64,000 bases of DNA from Bisporella sp. PMI_857. Lineage: Eukaryota > Ascomycota > Leotiomycetes > Helotiales > Helotiaceae. Shown piece by piece: positions 10,889 to 22,339 of this stretch. Position 1 is the stretch's first letter. Every line of letters starts with the position of its first letter. The notes beneath the pieces were generated by a model. That model was not told the origin of the DNA and did no database searches. It worked only from the letters and a program-made list of their open reading frames with translations. The DNA lies in assembly GCA_021307315.1 (NCBI GenBank), contig JAJSPD010000105.1, forward strand, positions 1 to 64,000, written 5' to 3'. The translations under genes were made by a program, and so were the position numbers.

Positions 10889-11745
10889 TGTAACAACCGG
10901 TATGCTCAAAGTGCGACACGGAGACCATGATACAGGAGCAAGGGGTAATGATAAGGGTATGTGTAACAGTGAGAGGGCAGCAGGAGGGATTGCAATATAA
11001 CAGGTGAGAACACGTAACAAGCGCTGTGATTGTAACAGTGATGGATTGATATCAGAAGTATGCTTGTAAGTCTAACAGGAGAGAAAAGAACTCAAGCTTG
11101 CTCTTCTCCAGAGAGCTCTAGCTGTTCCTTATATCCTCTAGCGAGGTATAGCAGTGCTGTATGCCGACTTCTGTAGGGAAGCCTGTAGCCGACCCAAACC
11201 GACCTGTGCTGCTGTAAACCATTTCTAACCGATGGTTTAGTGTAAACCTTCCTTAAACCGATTGTGGCCTGTAAACCATCTCTAACCGACTCTGGCTGTT
11301 ACACGGGGACGTAGTAGAGAGGGTAGAGATTAGTCTTGTATCAGAATTGCAGTTGACTTGTGCCACACTACTCCAGCACCTTACAGCATACGGCACTACT
11401 ATACCTCGCTAGAGGATATAAGGAACAGCTAGAGCTCTTTGGAGATGAGCAAGCTTGAGTTCTTTTCTCTCCTGTGAGACTTACAAGCATACTTCTGATA
11501 TCAATCCATCACTGTTACAACCACAGCGCTTGTTACGTGTTCTCACCTGTTATATTGCAATCCCTCCTGCTGCCCTCTCACTGTTACACGGAGTCGCCTA
11601 TATAAAGGGCCTGCTCCCACTGTCTACCGTTGTTCCTCATGTTTTTGTATCCTTCGTAGGTAGACCTATAAGGCAATCACTATCAGCCTATTGTACGCAC
11701 TCCCATATGCCTCTATTCTAGCCCGTGATTCCTTGCATCGTTACA
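10889..11745 (+). mobile_element. Split LTR1 holding an inverted pair of LTR2 sequences (fold-back structure)
   Basis: The left 73 bp of an LTR1 (10889-10961) and its right part (11589-11745, with TATA-like CTATATAAAGG) enclose an LTR2 in forward orientation (10962-11303), an 82-bp LTR3 piece (11304-11385) and about 200 bp of LTR2 in reverse (11386-11588). The two LTR2 arms are nearly identical inverted repeats, starting and ending with TGTAACAGTGAG and its complement. About 31 bp of LTR1 is missing at the junction and no target duplication is seen, so the structure arose by rearrangement as well as insertion. Confidence 0.8.
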
Positions 11746-12029
11746 CTGCAGTTTAAACTAGCGTAACGAAAATATTATTTAATCCGTTCGCAGTTTTCCA
11801 AAATATGGACCAACTAGTTTAAACTGCAGTTGAACTGTTTAACGGCAAAACTATCGACTACACTGCCGTCAGCTAGTGTAAGAAACTACGAAACGTCAAG
11901 AACTCTGTTCCGTAAGGCGGAGGAGCTGGTATTCAGGACTGGCTTCCAGCAATAGTTCAAACTGGTGCTGTCAATATTGGCTGGTGCCGCCATTTGTGGA
12001 GGATGCAACTGCTGAAATCGTAAGGGTCG
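11745..12029. other. Gene-free spacer with a short inverted repeat
   Basis: A 17-bp inverted repeat (ACTGCAGTTTAAACTAG) at 11745-11761 and 11814-11830 encloses about 50 bp. The rest shows no recognisable gene. Confidence 0.6.
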
Positions 12030-12369
12030 TGTAACAGTCAGCCGAAGGTTTTTCAGCTGTAATACTTTCAGGGCTGCAAGCGGCACGCTCCGCCCATGGC
12101 CAGCCACGGGCTTACAGCTACAGCAGCCACAGGCTTCCAGCTACAGCAGCTCCAGCAGCTCCAGCAGCCACAGGCTCACAGCTACAGCACAGTGAAAGAT
12201 ATAAGGAACAGCTAGAGCTTTCTGAACAAAGCAAGCTTGAGTTTTCCTTTCCATGTTAGACTTACAAGCATACTTCTAATATCAATTCATCACTATTGCA
12301 ATTACATCGCTAGCCACTATCCTTATCTGTTATATTGCAAATCCCTCCTGCTGCCCTCTATTTGTTACA
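12030..12369 (-). mobile_element. Solo LTR, family LTR2, with target duplication
   Basis: 340 bp, flanked by a perfect 5-bp duplication GGTCG (12025-12029 and 12370-12374). It is an inverted relative of 7114-7500 but has fewer internal GCTG-rich units. The flanking 140 bases up to 12508 hold nothing recognisable. Confidence 0.92.
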
Positions 12370-12510
12370 GGTCGGGCGAAGCCTGCTAAGCAGTTGGAGT
12401 TAAAGACCCACAGTACTAGACAGCAAATAAAGGCCCAGTTCTTTGCAACATATTATTACAAATAAATACACAACTACGCATACAACTTCCTAACTATAGT
12501 AATACATGTA

Positions 12511-13981
12511 ACGTATTCCACAAGCGAGCGGTCCACCCAAGCGAGCGGTCCACCTTAGCTATACCTAGCCACTTCAAATACAGATATTTCTACAACGCCT
12601 TAAGAAATTTAATTCTAATTAAAAATAATTAATCTACAATGTCTCGAGAACCTAGGGAACATGTTGTAATGCGATGTCCTGGCTCGCGGCAGCGTCCACA
12701 TCGCCTTTGACGTCCCGTGTCGCATTTGACCTATTACTACTTTGACGCATATCCTCCAAAATTTGCGTATTAATGTCCGATTGATCAATTAAATTTAGGC
12801 CATCCTGAACTGTAAGAGACCCTCGCTGCTAAATTCGCTTTTTTTGGCGATGTTTTCGCTGTGTTGCAAGTTCGTTAGCCCTGCGGAGAGCAGCATTTTT
12901 TGCCTGAAGAATCGCGAGCCGACGAGCCATTCCGTGCGCGCCCTTGAGGACCTGATCAACTGCCGTATTGATGGCTGTAGGAGAGCTGTTTTGATGGCGT
13001 GCAATTTTAACTTTAATTAGCTCCGTTTGCGAGGTTAATTCAAGAGAGTTGCTTAGTGTTTTCGACTCCCAGGGAACATCTTCTGCGATAGGGGGTGTTG
13101 GAGTCCTTAATTGAATATCAAGTTTTGAAATTACAGCCTCTGGATCGTACGGAACGAGCCCTGCACCTCGAAAGCCTCCTTGCATATTGCTTTTAGTAAA
13201 AGAGGCTTCAAATGCTACTCGAAATGCCGGTAGGAACTCAAGTTTAGTAATGTGGTTAATGCCGCTCCGGATCAAGTCCTCAATCTGGCCGCCGTACGCC
13301 TTTTTAAGAGGCGCAAAGCAGCCTACATCAAGTGGCTGAAGGAAATGAGGCGCATGTGGAGGCATACAGAGCGTAATAATATTGCTTTCTTTGCAGAAAT
13401 CCTGGAATAAAGCCTGTTTCGTCAAAAATTAAAGATGTCGTCTTCGTGGATACCGTACTTAGCGATAGTATTCTGTACGAGTCCAAGCCACTTCCGGATA
13501 ACCTTTGGATTTTCGTTCTTAGCTCTCTGGCAGTCGTACTTGCGACTGAATCGTGTTTTAAGCTCTGGAGAGCGCTTGACAAAGTTCCCTGTCCAATTCT
13601 TGCCAACCTTGCCTCCACTGCGAGCCCGGAGAAGGTTATTGGCCATATTTTCCACGGTACTTAATCGGGGTGAAAACCCTCGTGAATCCAGGTCTAGGGT
13701 ATGTTGAATAATAACTGATTCTTCTAGCTCTGTAAGCTTTCTCGAATTGGGCGTGCAATCGCGTCGCGGACGGATTCCGGCGCGTCGTACGTCTTTATTG
13801 CGCTTCGTTCGCTTTGAAATTGGCCTTGATTGATAGCATTTATAGCAAGAGATATTTTACCCTCTTTATGAGGTAATTGAAGAGAAGATGGTTGTTGCAT
13901 TGTATATTAAAGATTATAGGTCGCGCTTTTTGGTTGGGGTGGACCGCTCGCTTGGGTGGACCGCTCGCTTGTGGAATACGT
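12511..13981 (-). mobile_element. pogo/Fot1-type DNA transposon with 44-bp terminal inverted repeats
   Basis: Perfect-looking 44-bp inverted termini (12511-12554 and 13938-13981, starting ACGTATTCCACAAGCGAGCG) are flanked by TA target duplications (12509-12510 and 13982-13983). Each terminus contains two copies of a 17-bp motif, CAAGCGAGCGGTCCACC. The element carries a minus-strand transposase with an internal deletion. A related terminus is at 45425. Confidence 0.93.
12829..13900 (-). pseudogene. pogo/Fot1 transposase with deleted catalytic core
   Basis: Tc1/pogo-type DDE transposase, DNA-binding and cut-and-paste, on the minus strand. ATG at 13900 (MQQPSSLQLPHKEG), a frameshift near 13800, then the CENP-B/Tc5-like HTH region (SRKLTELEES, VGKNWTGNFVKR, KTRFSRKYD) and the first catalytic Asp in DDIFNFDETGF. 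Directly after this the sequence jumps to FQDFCKESNIITLCMPPHAPH and LQPLDVGCFAPLKKAYGG with the last catalytic Asp, so roughly 120 residues, including the middle catalytic Asp, are missing and the frame changes at the junction (near 13400). The C terminus (LQAKNAALRRANE) is a coiled coil. It is inactive, but the termini look usable by an enzyme supplied in trans. Confidence 0.9.
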
Positions 13982-13983
13982 TA

Positions 13984-14289
13984 TCGAATCATAACTTCTA
14001 TAGTTATGAGCCTGCACGGGGGAGCATCCTTGACAGAAATAGGGTGTATTAGGCAGGGAACTAGGTAATGGGTATGATAGGGGAGTGGCTTGCACTTTAT
14101 TAGCAGCATTAGATATCAGCAACAGAATCAGAAATAAGTTATATTGCATTTTAAGATAATGATATACATCGTAATCAGCTTATAGGTAGCCTTGAATCCT
14201 ATAGTACCTATCCCTTACCTGCCCTGGGTTGAAGCTGTAGGCATATCCAACCAACCCACATCGCGTTGCATACTGGTTAAATTGTTAAG
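13984..14289. other. Spacer between the pogo element and Helitron copy B
   Basis: No gene seen. It should include the Helitron 3' terminus (hairpin plus CTRR), but I could not identify it with confidence. Confidence 0.5.
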
Positions 14290-17200
14290 CTAAAGAACGG
14301 GAATTGCTCTAAGCCTCTCATACTCTTTAACTGCTTCTTGATCGACTTGGAATGCTGACCAATCCAAGCTTGCAATGTTGACATCCTCGAGGCGGTGGGC
14401 GCGGCTAATAGCCGTGTATGCTTGGCCAGCTGAGAATATATTCTGATTAAGGGAGAGAGAAATCATTGGGAGAGAAAGCCCTTGGACTTTATGAATCGTG
14501 AGGGCGAAAGCGTTTTGCAGTGGAAGCTGAGTGCGGTGATAGTCGATGCCATTCGAGTTGAAGTAAGACGTAGTCTTCGTGACATGAAGGTACTATGCTG
14601 GTAAGAACGGAGAAAAGAGGATACCTGTATAGGAGAGGCTGACTTGGATCCCATCCTTTGTCGGAAACGCAACTTCTACTTCTCCGTTATGCAATACCTC
14701 TGTGATGACCCCGCAAGTGCCATTCGAGATCCCTTTGTGTATCATACCGTTTGTTAAGAACATCACCTTCGCTCCAACAATACAAGTCACGAGGTCTGGG
14801 AAGTTAGTCCCCCGTTTAAAAGTTGTGGAATGAAAACTGTTTGTGATCGGCGTGTCGCCTTCATAATCTCTCGCAACGGAGACGTACGGAAATGATGTGG
14901 GCTCCGAAGTAGGTAGACTTGCCAGGACCACTTCATTCATAGCATAGGCCTCCGTCCGCAGCGAGCAAAGAAAGGTTGTCTTATATGTCTGCTCGGCGGG
15001 GTTGTATTGCTGAAACCGCTCGGTTAGGGCTTCTTGGACCTCCTCATCAATGAGGCCAAAGCGGATCTTGTTCAAAATGCGAAAGAACCTCAGATCTCGG
15101 ACCTGTCTCTGGGGCTGTTCAAGGAAAAGGGGGTGAAATAGCCTCCAAAGCGGAGAGTAAAACACCTTGTAGCCAGTAACAGGAGGCAGCTGCATAAGAT
15201 CCCCCAAAACTACCACGTGGGAGATTGCTGAAAGGCTTCGCGTTGTTGTGAATCTTGGAGAAGGTTGCAGACACAAATTCAAGGAGCTGTGAGTCAACCA
15301 TGGAGATGTCATCGATAATGAGGACCTTAACGCGTCGCAATGCTGCTCGCCGGTCATGCCCCGTTGCAAGCACACCAGATCTATACGACGTGCCCTCAGA
15401 AAAGAGCGCAAGCGCAGAATGGATAGTGGCGCCCGAAATACTGTTCGCAGCGATGCCTGTAGGTGCAAGGAGGAGAGCCTGGTTCCGGGAGCGGTTACAC
15501 CAAGCTTCCAGAGCTTTGAGGAGAAAGGACTTTCCGGTTCCTCCGGGCCCCGTCACAAAGAAGAGCTGGCCTGTAATGCGCGCAGTAGAAATAGTCGATG
15601 TGATGGTCGTGTACGCACGGTATTGGTCTCCCTCAAGATGCAGTGCGGCATCATCTACTATTCCTGGTATGCTCATCGCGTTTAGTTGCATGAGTTGGGT
15701 GTGGACAATTTCCTGTACGCGCTGTGGCACGGCTTCGCACACAGCTTGGACGAGCTCGAGATACACATCCGCTACCGTAAGTCTGGCAGTAGCAGCCGAT
15801 TGCTCCTGGTTTGCCAGGATATCTTGGTAGATGTCTGGGTTCAACGAAAAAAGGCGGTCCCGGTAGGTCTCGCAATCCCCTTTTATCTCTTCATCCGATC
15901 GCCAGGGGTGTAGCTGAAGAAGCTTAACAAAGAAAAAAGCATCTCCGTCGCAAAGCCGCCGGTAATTTGAGCGGATCAGAATAGGCTTCGTAAAGTATTA
16001 GCGGATATGAAAAGGAAGATATGAAGGGGCAAATATATATGCGAACCTTCGCGCGCTTGTAAATCCAATACCCGTTGGAATCCTGCCATCCATTGCGCCA
16101 GCCACTCGTATTCCTAATTCTCTTCTTTGACACTTGGTAATTAGTGTAGTATAAGAAGTAGGTGCTTTCTATGATGTCGTTAACCTGCGGCCGTGCGAAA
16201 TACTTCTCGATTGCGTCGTGGTAGTATGGATTCTCAGGATCGTCCTCCACCTCCCAAGGCGGTCTCACCGTAGAATTCCGCATCCCAGGTAATGCAGTCG
16301 GAAGGTACATGCTTCCGGAACTCATTTGAAAAATAGGATGCCCAAGTGCCATAACCATGACTTCCATAGAGCCCATTCGGCGAGCGAGGATATGGGACGT
16401 AACATGATCCTGACTGTGAACATTGACGAGCGAATTTGGCTCTGATTTGGTGACGTATTTTGAGATGTACTTGGCGAGGCCGGTAGAGGTGCAGTACTGC
16501 ACATTACAGTGTCCGTCCCAGAAGAGAAGCAATTCAGCGTTGTATGGAACAACATATCGGTCAGCTTCTGTTAACCGCTGGTATGTATACCGCAGTTGGC
16601 CAGTCACTTGGGAGGTTGCGGCCGCCAGCGGAGCAGGGAATCCTTTTCGGCATTGACCTGTCGGGGCCTGGGGACCACCGCAGATATCATCTCGGCATGT
16701 ATGAATCTGGTACTTTTGCACCAAAGAGTGTAGAAGTGGCTCTGCCTCAGGATCGGGGAGGTCTGCTCTTACATAACTCTGTTCGATCAGGTCCCGAGTT
16801 GACTTTCCACACCACAAGAGACAATGGCTATGAATGGCACCCCGAAGCTGGAATTCCTGCCTCTGTACGATCTCCTTCAACGCGCCGTATCGTGAAAGCT
16901 CTGGGTTTCTAAGAAAGCGTTTCTTGAGCCAATACAATCGTTCATAGTAGTATTGGACCGCCTCCCAAGGCCGATCGGAAGGGATACCCGCGTCCTGCCT
17001 CCCGTGAGCTAAGATCCGCGTATATGGTTCCCATCTCTCGTTGAACGTAATGGTGACGAAGAGGGTAGGGATATTATACGTGTCCAGCATAGCTTTGATC
17101 TTTCGCTCGTTCTCAAGAAAGTATGATTCGCCCGTCCGGATAAAGCCAGGCATGGTCGTTGTAAGCTTCTCGTTGATTACCGACCAGGGGCCATAGGCGC

Positions 17201-18524
17201 TCTGCTGTAGGAGCTCTGGGTTCGGCATGCGCCGGTCCAAAGCCTGCCTAGTTCGTCCACTAACAATCCGACAGTTATGCTGGAAGATCCGTGTAGCCTC
17301 CACTTCCATGTATGCGTAAGCTGGCCAGTACCAATCATCCCGAAAACGACTGATAATACTGTTTAATTTCCTCTTCAAATCCTGGCCCCGAGTGTTTTCG
17401 CGGCGCACGCGAATTTCATCTGGAGAACGTATCCACTGTCCATGTCCGTACGGATAGAGATGAGGGAAGAGGAGGAGCTCAACTGACGGGTCCGAACGGA
17501 GGATGCTTCGAGTTTCCGGCCGATCAAGCATAGCGCCCTGGACAACGCCAATTGGAAGCCGATAGTGGCGGTAGTCCTCCCTACGGGTATCTACATCGTA
17601 TGGAAGCGGGTTCAAGACAAGGTCTGGACGATACGGTGGGCGGTGCTCGGCGCCGTCTTCGTCATGAAGCCCTACAAGGGGCATCGCTGATGTCTGCAGC
17701 TCCGTCCGAACATTATATCGTCGAAAAATTGGATTGTGTCGTAGAAGCCAATCCCGACATTCCTGAAGCTTCTCTCTGTCATGGCCGCTCTCCACCGGAT
17801 TGTCTCGATTGCTTTCCAGGTAGGCTCCTATTGCACCAGTGTAAAGTGCAATGGCGCGAGGATTGCGGGTGATATTCATACGGCCAGTAAGCGTACGGTA
17901 TACATTATAAGGATTCCTCGATCTGTTGTAGGATTGTGTTCGCCCAAGGCTTGTTTGTAAAGTAAGAGGCGCCAAGAATTTCGCAGACCGCTGGTGCAGA
18001 GAAAGAAGGCACTGTGGCAATATACCGACGTCAATTGGACGCCCGGGTGACCCCTTACATGGTTTGCAAAGGGGGATGTAGTAATCGCCACCCCTATCCT
18101 CTGGCACGATAGGTACAGATAAGACCTCCGAAATGCCGTACTCATGATCAGGATCAAAGATGACCCAGGCGACATCCCTTGGTAAGAGCAGCAACCCGCA
18201 TTCAGCGCAAGGTGTATCAGGGAAATTATAGTCGTAGCCCTCTCGGAAGCACTTATAGACGCGTTTGAATGCTGGATCCATTTCAGGGATAGGTCTCTGT
18301 GTAGCTTGTGATATAAATAAGCCGCCCCTGGACGGATGAACTACCTGTGGGGAAGGTCGGACCAGCCGACTCTGCTGATTATGGACCTGGAAGACGCTGA
18401 AAGTAGAGTACAAGCCAGACCCGTCCAGCGCCGGCTCGTCGATCGGCACGGAAGCTCCTTGGAGTAGCTGGTCTTGGCCAGGTGTAACCGGAACCCAAGC
18501 GCGAAATCGGGCTGCGGATGGCAT
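14290..18524 (-). pseudogene. Helitron RepHel copy B: complete Rep-helicase with a single frameshift
   Basis: Rolling-circle Helitron transposase. Exon 1 (18524-16047, 826 residues) has CxxC pairs (C106/C109, C153/C156), the Helitron-like N domain, the HUH motif H565-S-H567 in IHSHCLLW, and the two catalytic tyrosines Y686 and Y690 in AKYISKYVTK. A 61-nt phase-0 intron (15986-16046) leads to the Pif1-like helicase exon (15985-14644; GPGGTGKS, LIIDDIS, GDLMQLPPV), then a 51-nt intron (14593-14643) and the last exon (14592-14290; TIHKVQG, YTAISRA). One extra G at 15219-15221 relative to copy A shifts the frame before the GDLMQLPPV motif. The three exons without that base total 4122 nt, a 1373-residue protein, which supports the exon model. 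The Walker B Glu of copy A (IIDEIS) is Asp here. Confidence 0.9.
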
Positions 18525-18795
18525 AACGATGCAGAGGAGTAGTGTTGCTCTGTGGAAGATATGTCAGAGATGAGATATGAAAGAGCATAATCAGGACTAC
18601 CTACAAAAAGCCGCCGAAACAACTTATTTGCGAACAATATTAATGATGATTTGGTATGAAAAACTGCGCATGATCAAGCACACACTATACAAGGAATAAG
18701 TTAGCTTGCATTGTGAAGAGATAAATAAGGCAGGGAAACATAAGCTGCCGCTAGTATAACAGAAAGACGAGCAAATGTTTTTTTAAAAGGCCCTT

Positions 18796-20094
18796 CTAGT
18801 ATCGTCGCGACTTCTTGTTAGCCTGCAGAATCATCTTGTCCGCCTCCGCCTCCGCCTCCGCCTCTCTAATCAACATAGAAACAGACCGAGTCCTTTTTGT
18901 AGTAGCCACTGTCTTCTCCGTAGACAGCTCTGAAGTGGGACATGGATGTCGCAGTGGCTTGGCCTTCGATACTCTTGCCCGTTGGGCAACAATCTTCCGC
19001 GCGGCAGGCATCCTAGGATTCTGATCGCCACGGTGGCTGGTATTGTCGCTTGTCAGATCCATGGCCTCAATGCTCTCTCCACGGAAGGCAGCAGCACCCT
19101 TAGACGAGTGCGAATGTTGGTGGAAGTGATGCCGCGGAGACTTTGGAAACGTGTCATTTAGGTCCCCCTCGGACATGTCAATGTCCGAATCGGCATCAGT
19201 AGCAGCCGCAGCATGCTCTGCTAGATGAGCAGAAGAGTCGGCTCGCTTTGTGGAGTTTGGAGGTGTGCGGGCTTCCATCTGTGGATGATCTTTGAACCGA
19301 CGAGGACGAGGAGGCGTGGATTTTAACTTTTGAGGCGTTTTCGACTCTCGTGCAGTATCGTTAAAGGAGTGCTGGAAAACTGTCCCAAACCCTACAAACC
19401 AGTTATTTAGTAAAAGGAACCAAACGGAAATAGGTATAAGGCACGGACCTTGTTCCGGATCCGGATCGCCTTGCGGGAATGTGTAGTCAAATCCTAGGAA
19501 GAGCAGAGAGCCCCTCTCAATCTTTTGATACACCCTTTCAAACTGCTTCTTTGTCTTATCTATCACGAAATCCAAGACTCGGTTATTTGTCTTCCTCTGA
19601 TCTGGCCGGTACTGCGAGAGAGCTCCGCGGAACGACACACAGTCAGCCTCATCCTTCATCGGCTCCCAACCACTTACGGCCTCGACTGGAGCATGCATGC
19701 GTACGTATTGGGTCGGTAGCTGATGGTCTTGTAAGGAAAGGCGGATAGTATCACTGGCAAGGAACTGTTGCAACGTGTTATCAAGGAGCAGGGCAGCAAA
19801 GAATAAGAATATTAAACTCACATAGGGTTCCGTATAATAGTCCGTTCGATCCGGGAGATCAGCCGTCCCGTATACTAGGAAGCATTTGTTGTTCTGAAGA
19901 TCATCCCCCCAGAAATGGATATCGAAACTTCGAGCCTCCGCGTTGCTAGTACGCTGCCCCTCCGCAATTCGCACAGTCGCAATAGATAGACCAGAACCCT
20001 TTCTCTGGACATAACTAACTTCACAAACACAAGAAAACCAGCAAGGCATTGTGAAAGAAGTGAGATGTACCGAAATTAGTAGAATGTTTGTCAA
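18796..20094 (-). CDS. Helitron-associated protein of unknown function
   Basis: Minus-strand gene just upstream of RepHel, inside the Helitron, and largely absent from copy A because of the deletion. The frame is open for 432 codons, but two segments look like 57-nt in-frame introns: 19765-19821 (GTGAGT...CAACAG) and 19392-19448 (GTCCGT...TTTGTAG, with a TACTAAATAAC branch-like site). Removing them leaves 394 residues. An alternative start is the ATG at 20049 (MPCWFSCVCEVSY), since the first 15 residues look non-coding. The N-terminal 200 residues look globular (HFWGDDLQNNKCFLVYG), the rest is disordered and basic/acidic with SDIDMSEGD, and the tail has an Ala-Glu repeat (REAEAEAEADK). I do not recognise a family. 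A single-strand DNA-binding role would fit Helitron partners but is inference. Confidence 0.6.
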   Translation of the reverse strand: MTNILLISVHLTSFTMPCWFSCVCEVSYVQRKGSGLSIATVRIAEGQRTSNAEARSFDIHFWGDDLQNNKCFLVYGTADLPDRTDYYTEPYVSLIFLFFAALLLDNTLQQFLASDTIRLSLQDHQLPTQYVRMHAPVEAVSGWEPMKDEADCVSFRGALSQYRPDQRKTNNRVLDFVIDKTKKQFERVYQKIERGSLLFLGFDYTFPQGDPDPEQGPCLIPISVWFLLLNNWFVGFGTVFQHSFNDTARESKTPQKLKSTPPRPRRFKDHPQMEARTPPNSTKRADSSAHLAEHAAAATDADSDIDMSEGDLNDTFPKSPRHHFHQHSHSSKGAAAFRGESIEAMDLTSDNTSHRGDQNPRMPAARKIVAQRARVSKAKPLRHPCPTSELSTEKTVATTKRTRSVSMLIREAEAEAEADKMILQANKKSRRY

Positions 20095-21824
20095 ATATAG
20101 GTGTAGACGAAGATAGTCGATGATGAGATTGAACGTGTTCAGTAGAATACCTTGTTAAATACTGGCTAAGAAGGAGAAAGTCGATGATGAGATTGGACGC
20201 GTTGAACATAGGCTATGGCTATAGTATGTAATATTGTCATAAAACGAAAGAATGATAGAACTGCTGGTGAGGTTTATGCTGCAGAAGGGGATTCAAGAGT
20301 TTACCTCGGTACTCTTCCAGGCCATCAGAGCCGTAGGAATCCGTTAGGAGAGTATAATGCTCGGAAGGCGTAGAAAGCCACACACAATCTCATAAACCGC
20401 TGGGTCTCCGTGACCTTCAAACCCATAACCAGCCGCATCCTCTAGCCAACAATCCCATTATCTCCTGAGCCTGTATACTCAAGAATAATATCGAGCCGAT
20501 ACAGACCGAAGCGACAGGATGAGACTTGTAGTGTAGTGAGACTGAGGAGGATTGAAGGGCTTGTGCTCGTGAGACTGAAGCAAGGAGCCCCCCTTTCATA
20601 CAGAGAAAAGACGTAATACGGGGTCAATCCAGTGGAAGGAAAAGAGGAAAAGGAAAGGAAAGGCGGGGTCACGGACTCAGATATCATAGTCCTCTGCCAG
20701 GCTACTAGAGCCATGGGAACGCGCAATACCGGTAATAACCGTAGATTCAGTAAAGTTAAAAGAAAATCCTATAGCCCGTTGCGTCGGAGAATAAATCAAA
20801 TCCGGGATAGACCGAAGTGGCAGGTTGAGGCGTATGGTAGTAAGACTGAGGAGCGGCCCAGAGCTCATGCTAGTAGCGATGGAATCAGGGAGCCCCCTTC
20901 TATATGCAGAGAGAAGGTACACACAGTGGTAACTCCGGTCCAGAGAAGAGAAAAAAGAGAAGAAAAGGCGGGGTCAGAAGTTCGTGGGCTGAAAAGAAAA
21001 AGAAAAGAAAAGGCATCGACAGTTTGCGGGCAGAAAAAAAGAAAGAAAGGCGGGGTCATGGACTCAGGTATTATACCCCTCTGCCAGGCTAGTAGAGCCG
21101 TGGGAACGCGTAATACCGGTGATAGCCGTATATATCGTAAAGCCAACAAAAAGCAAATGATATGATGAACGATAGCCCGGGACCTATTGGCCGATACCAA
21201 ACGAAGCAACTTGAGAGTAAGTAATAGGATGACTAATCATATCGCGTGACCAATTAGACACGACACAGGAGAAACCATGACAGTTAAAAGAAAGCCACAG
21301 AGTGGGGATGTGAAACATCGTATTATTCACGTGAGGGAGTTGCCTATGCTCTATGTCGGTCTTGATTCTCAGGGCCTTGGGCTTTCCCAGAGTCTTACCT
21401 GGTTTGTAGATTAGGATATCACTCCAACTAACACGTGATTTCTATAGGGAGGATAAGAAGAATATGAACAACAATTAGCCCATCAATATGGAAGTAAATC
21501 CCTTCGGGGTTGACACTGTACCGATGAAGTCACAAAATGCTATTGTAAATCTGGTCTTACCTCACAATCTTGATGGTTGGTCATAGATATAAGTATGAGT
21601 ATGGGTATGCATATGCATATGCATATGAATATGAATATGAATATGAATATGAATATGAATATGAATATGCATATGCATATTCTATTCATATGCATACTAT
21701 ATAAACCTGTAGACCATCCCGGGCCTCGCTTAGAGCTCCTCAATAGGAAATTTCGTCCAAATGTAGTAACCCGAAGGGCTGCGGATGGGGCGTTCAGATT
21801 AGATAAGGTTAATTAATACGGGCA
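20095..21824. repeat. Helitron right flank, copy B
   Basis: Gene-free, nearly identical to 1945-3601 apart from the microsatellite and a few single-base differences. It shows the same internal direct repeats and purine-rich tract (about 20620-21050). Confidence 0.6.
21627..21668. repeat. GAATAT microsatellite, seven units, in copy B only
   Basis: Seven perfect GAATAT units lie between GCATAT-type units. The matching place in copy A (about 3450-3470) has none. Confidence 0.95.
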
Positions 21825-22339
21825 TACCACAAGGATCACCAATATCAGCTATTTTGTTTTTGATCTATATCAGAGACCTAGTAGCTACGCTAGCGCCATC
21901 AATTTTTATAGTTAGCTATATTTATAGTTAGCTATATCGACGACTTATCACTAACTACGTCATCAACTAGCCTAGCCAAAAACGTTCGGATACTACAACG
22001 CGAAATAGCTCGGCTGTATGAAATAGGCGCAGACAGCTCGATTTACTTCGACTTGGCCAAAACAGAGCTGATTCACTATAACACCGGCAAACTAGCTCAT
22101 ACAACTAGCTCATACAACTAGCTCATACAACTAGCTTACAATTACCCGACAATCCAATAGTTCTGTCAGATGCCAGGGTTGATAAGCTTTACCACAGCAC
22201 TAAGCGGGCCAAAAAGGTACAATATCCGACGTCGCATGTCAGAAAGCTTATCCTACTACATATACCAGTTCGGAACCTGACAAGTTCAGCCGAAAAAGCT
22301 AGTTCGCTGGCTAGGAATTTGGTTCGATTCTAGCTTGAA
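21825..22339 (+). pseudogene. LINE reverse-transcriptase fragment, copy B
   Basis: Duplicate of 3602-4122: GIPQGSPISAILF, YIDDL, LAKTELIHYNTGKL. It ends at the LTR1 at 22340. Confidence 0.88.

Larger units (their letters stand above)
14315..22339. repeat. Right copy (B) of the Helitron-containing direct duplication
   Basis: Matches 1-4122 except for the 3.85-kb segment (16197-20042) that copy A has lost and a GAATAT array at 21627-21668. It ends abruptly at an LTR1 without target duplication (22340), while copy A continues in LINE sequence. Confidence 0.9.

Noticed and set aside
21577..21816. Met-rich open frame over the GAATAT array
   Set aside because: Translation of a microsatellite; the copy A version differs in length only through repeat number.
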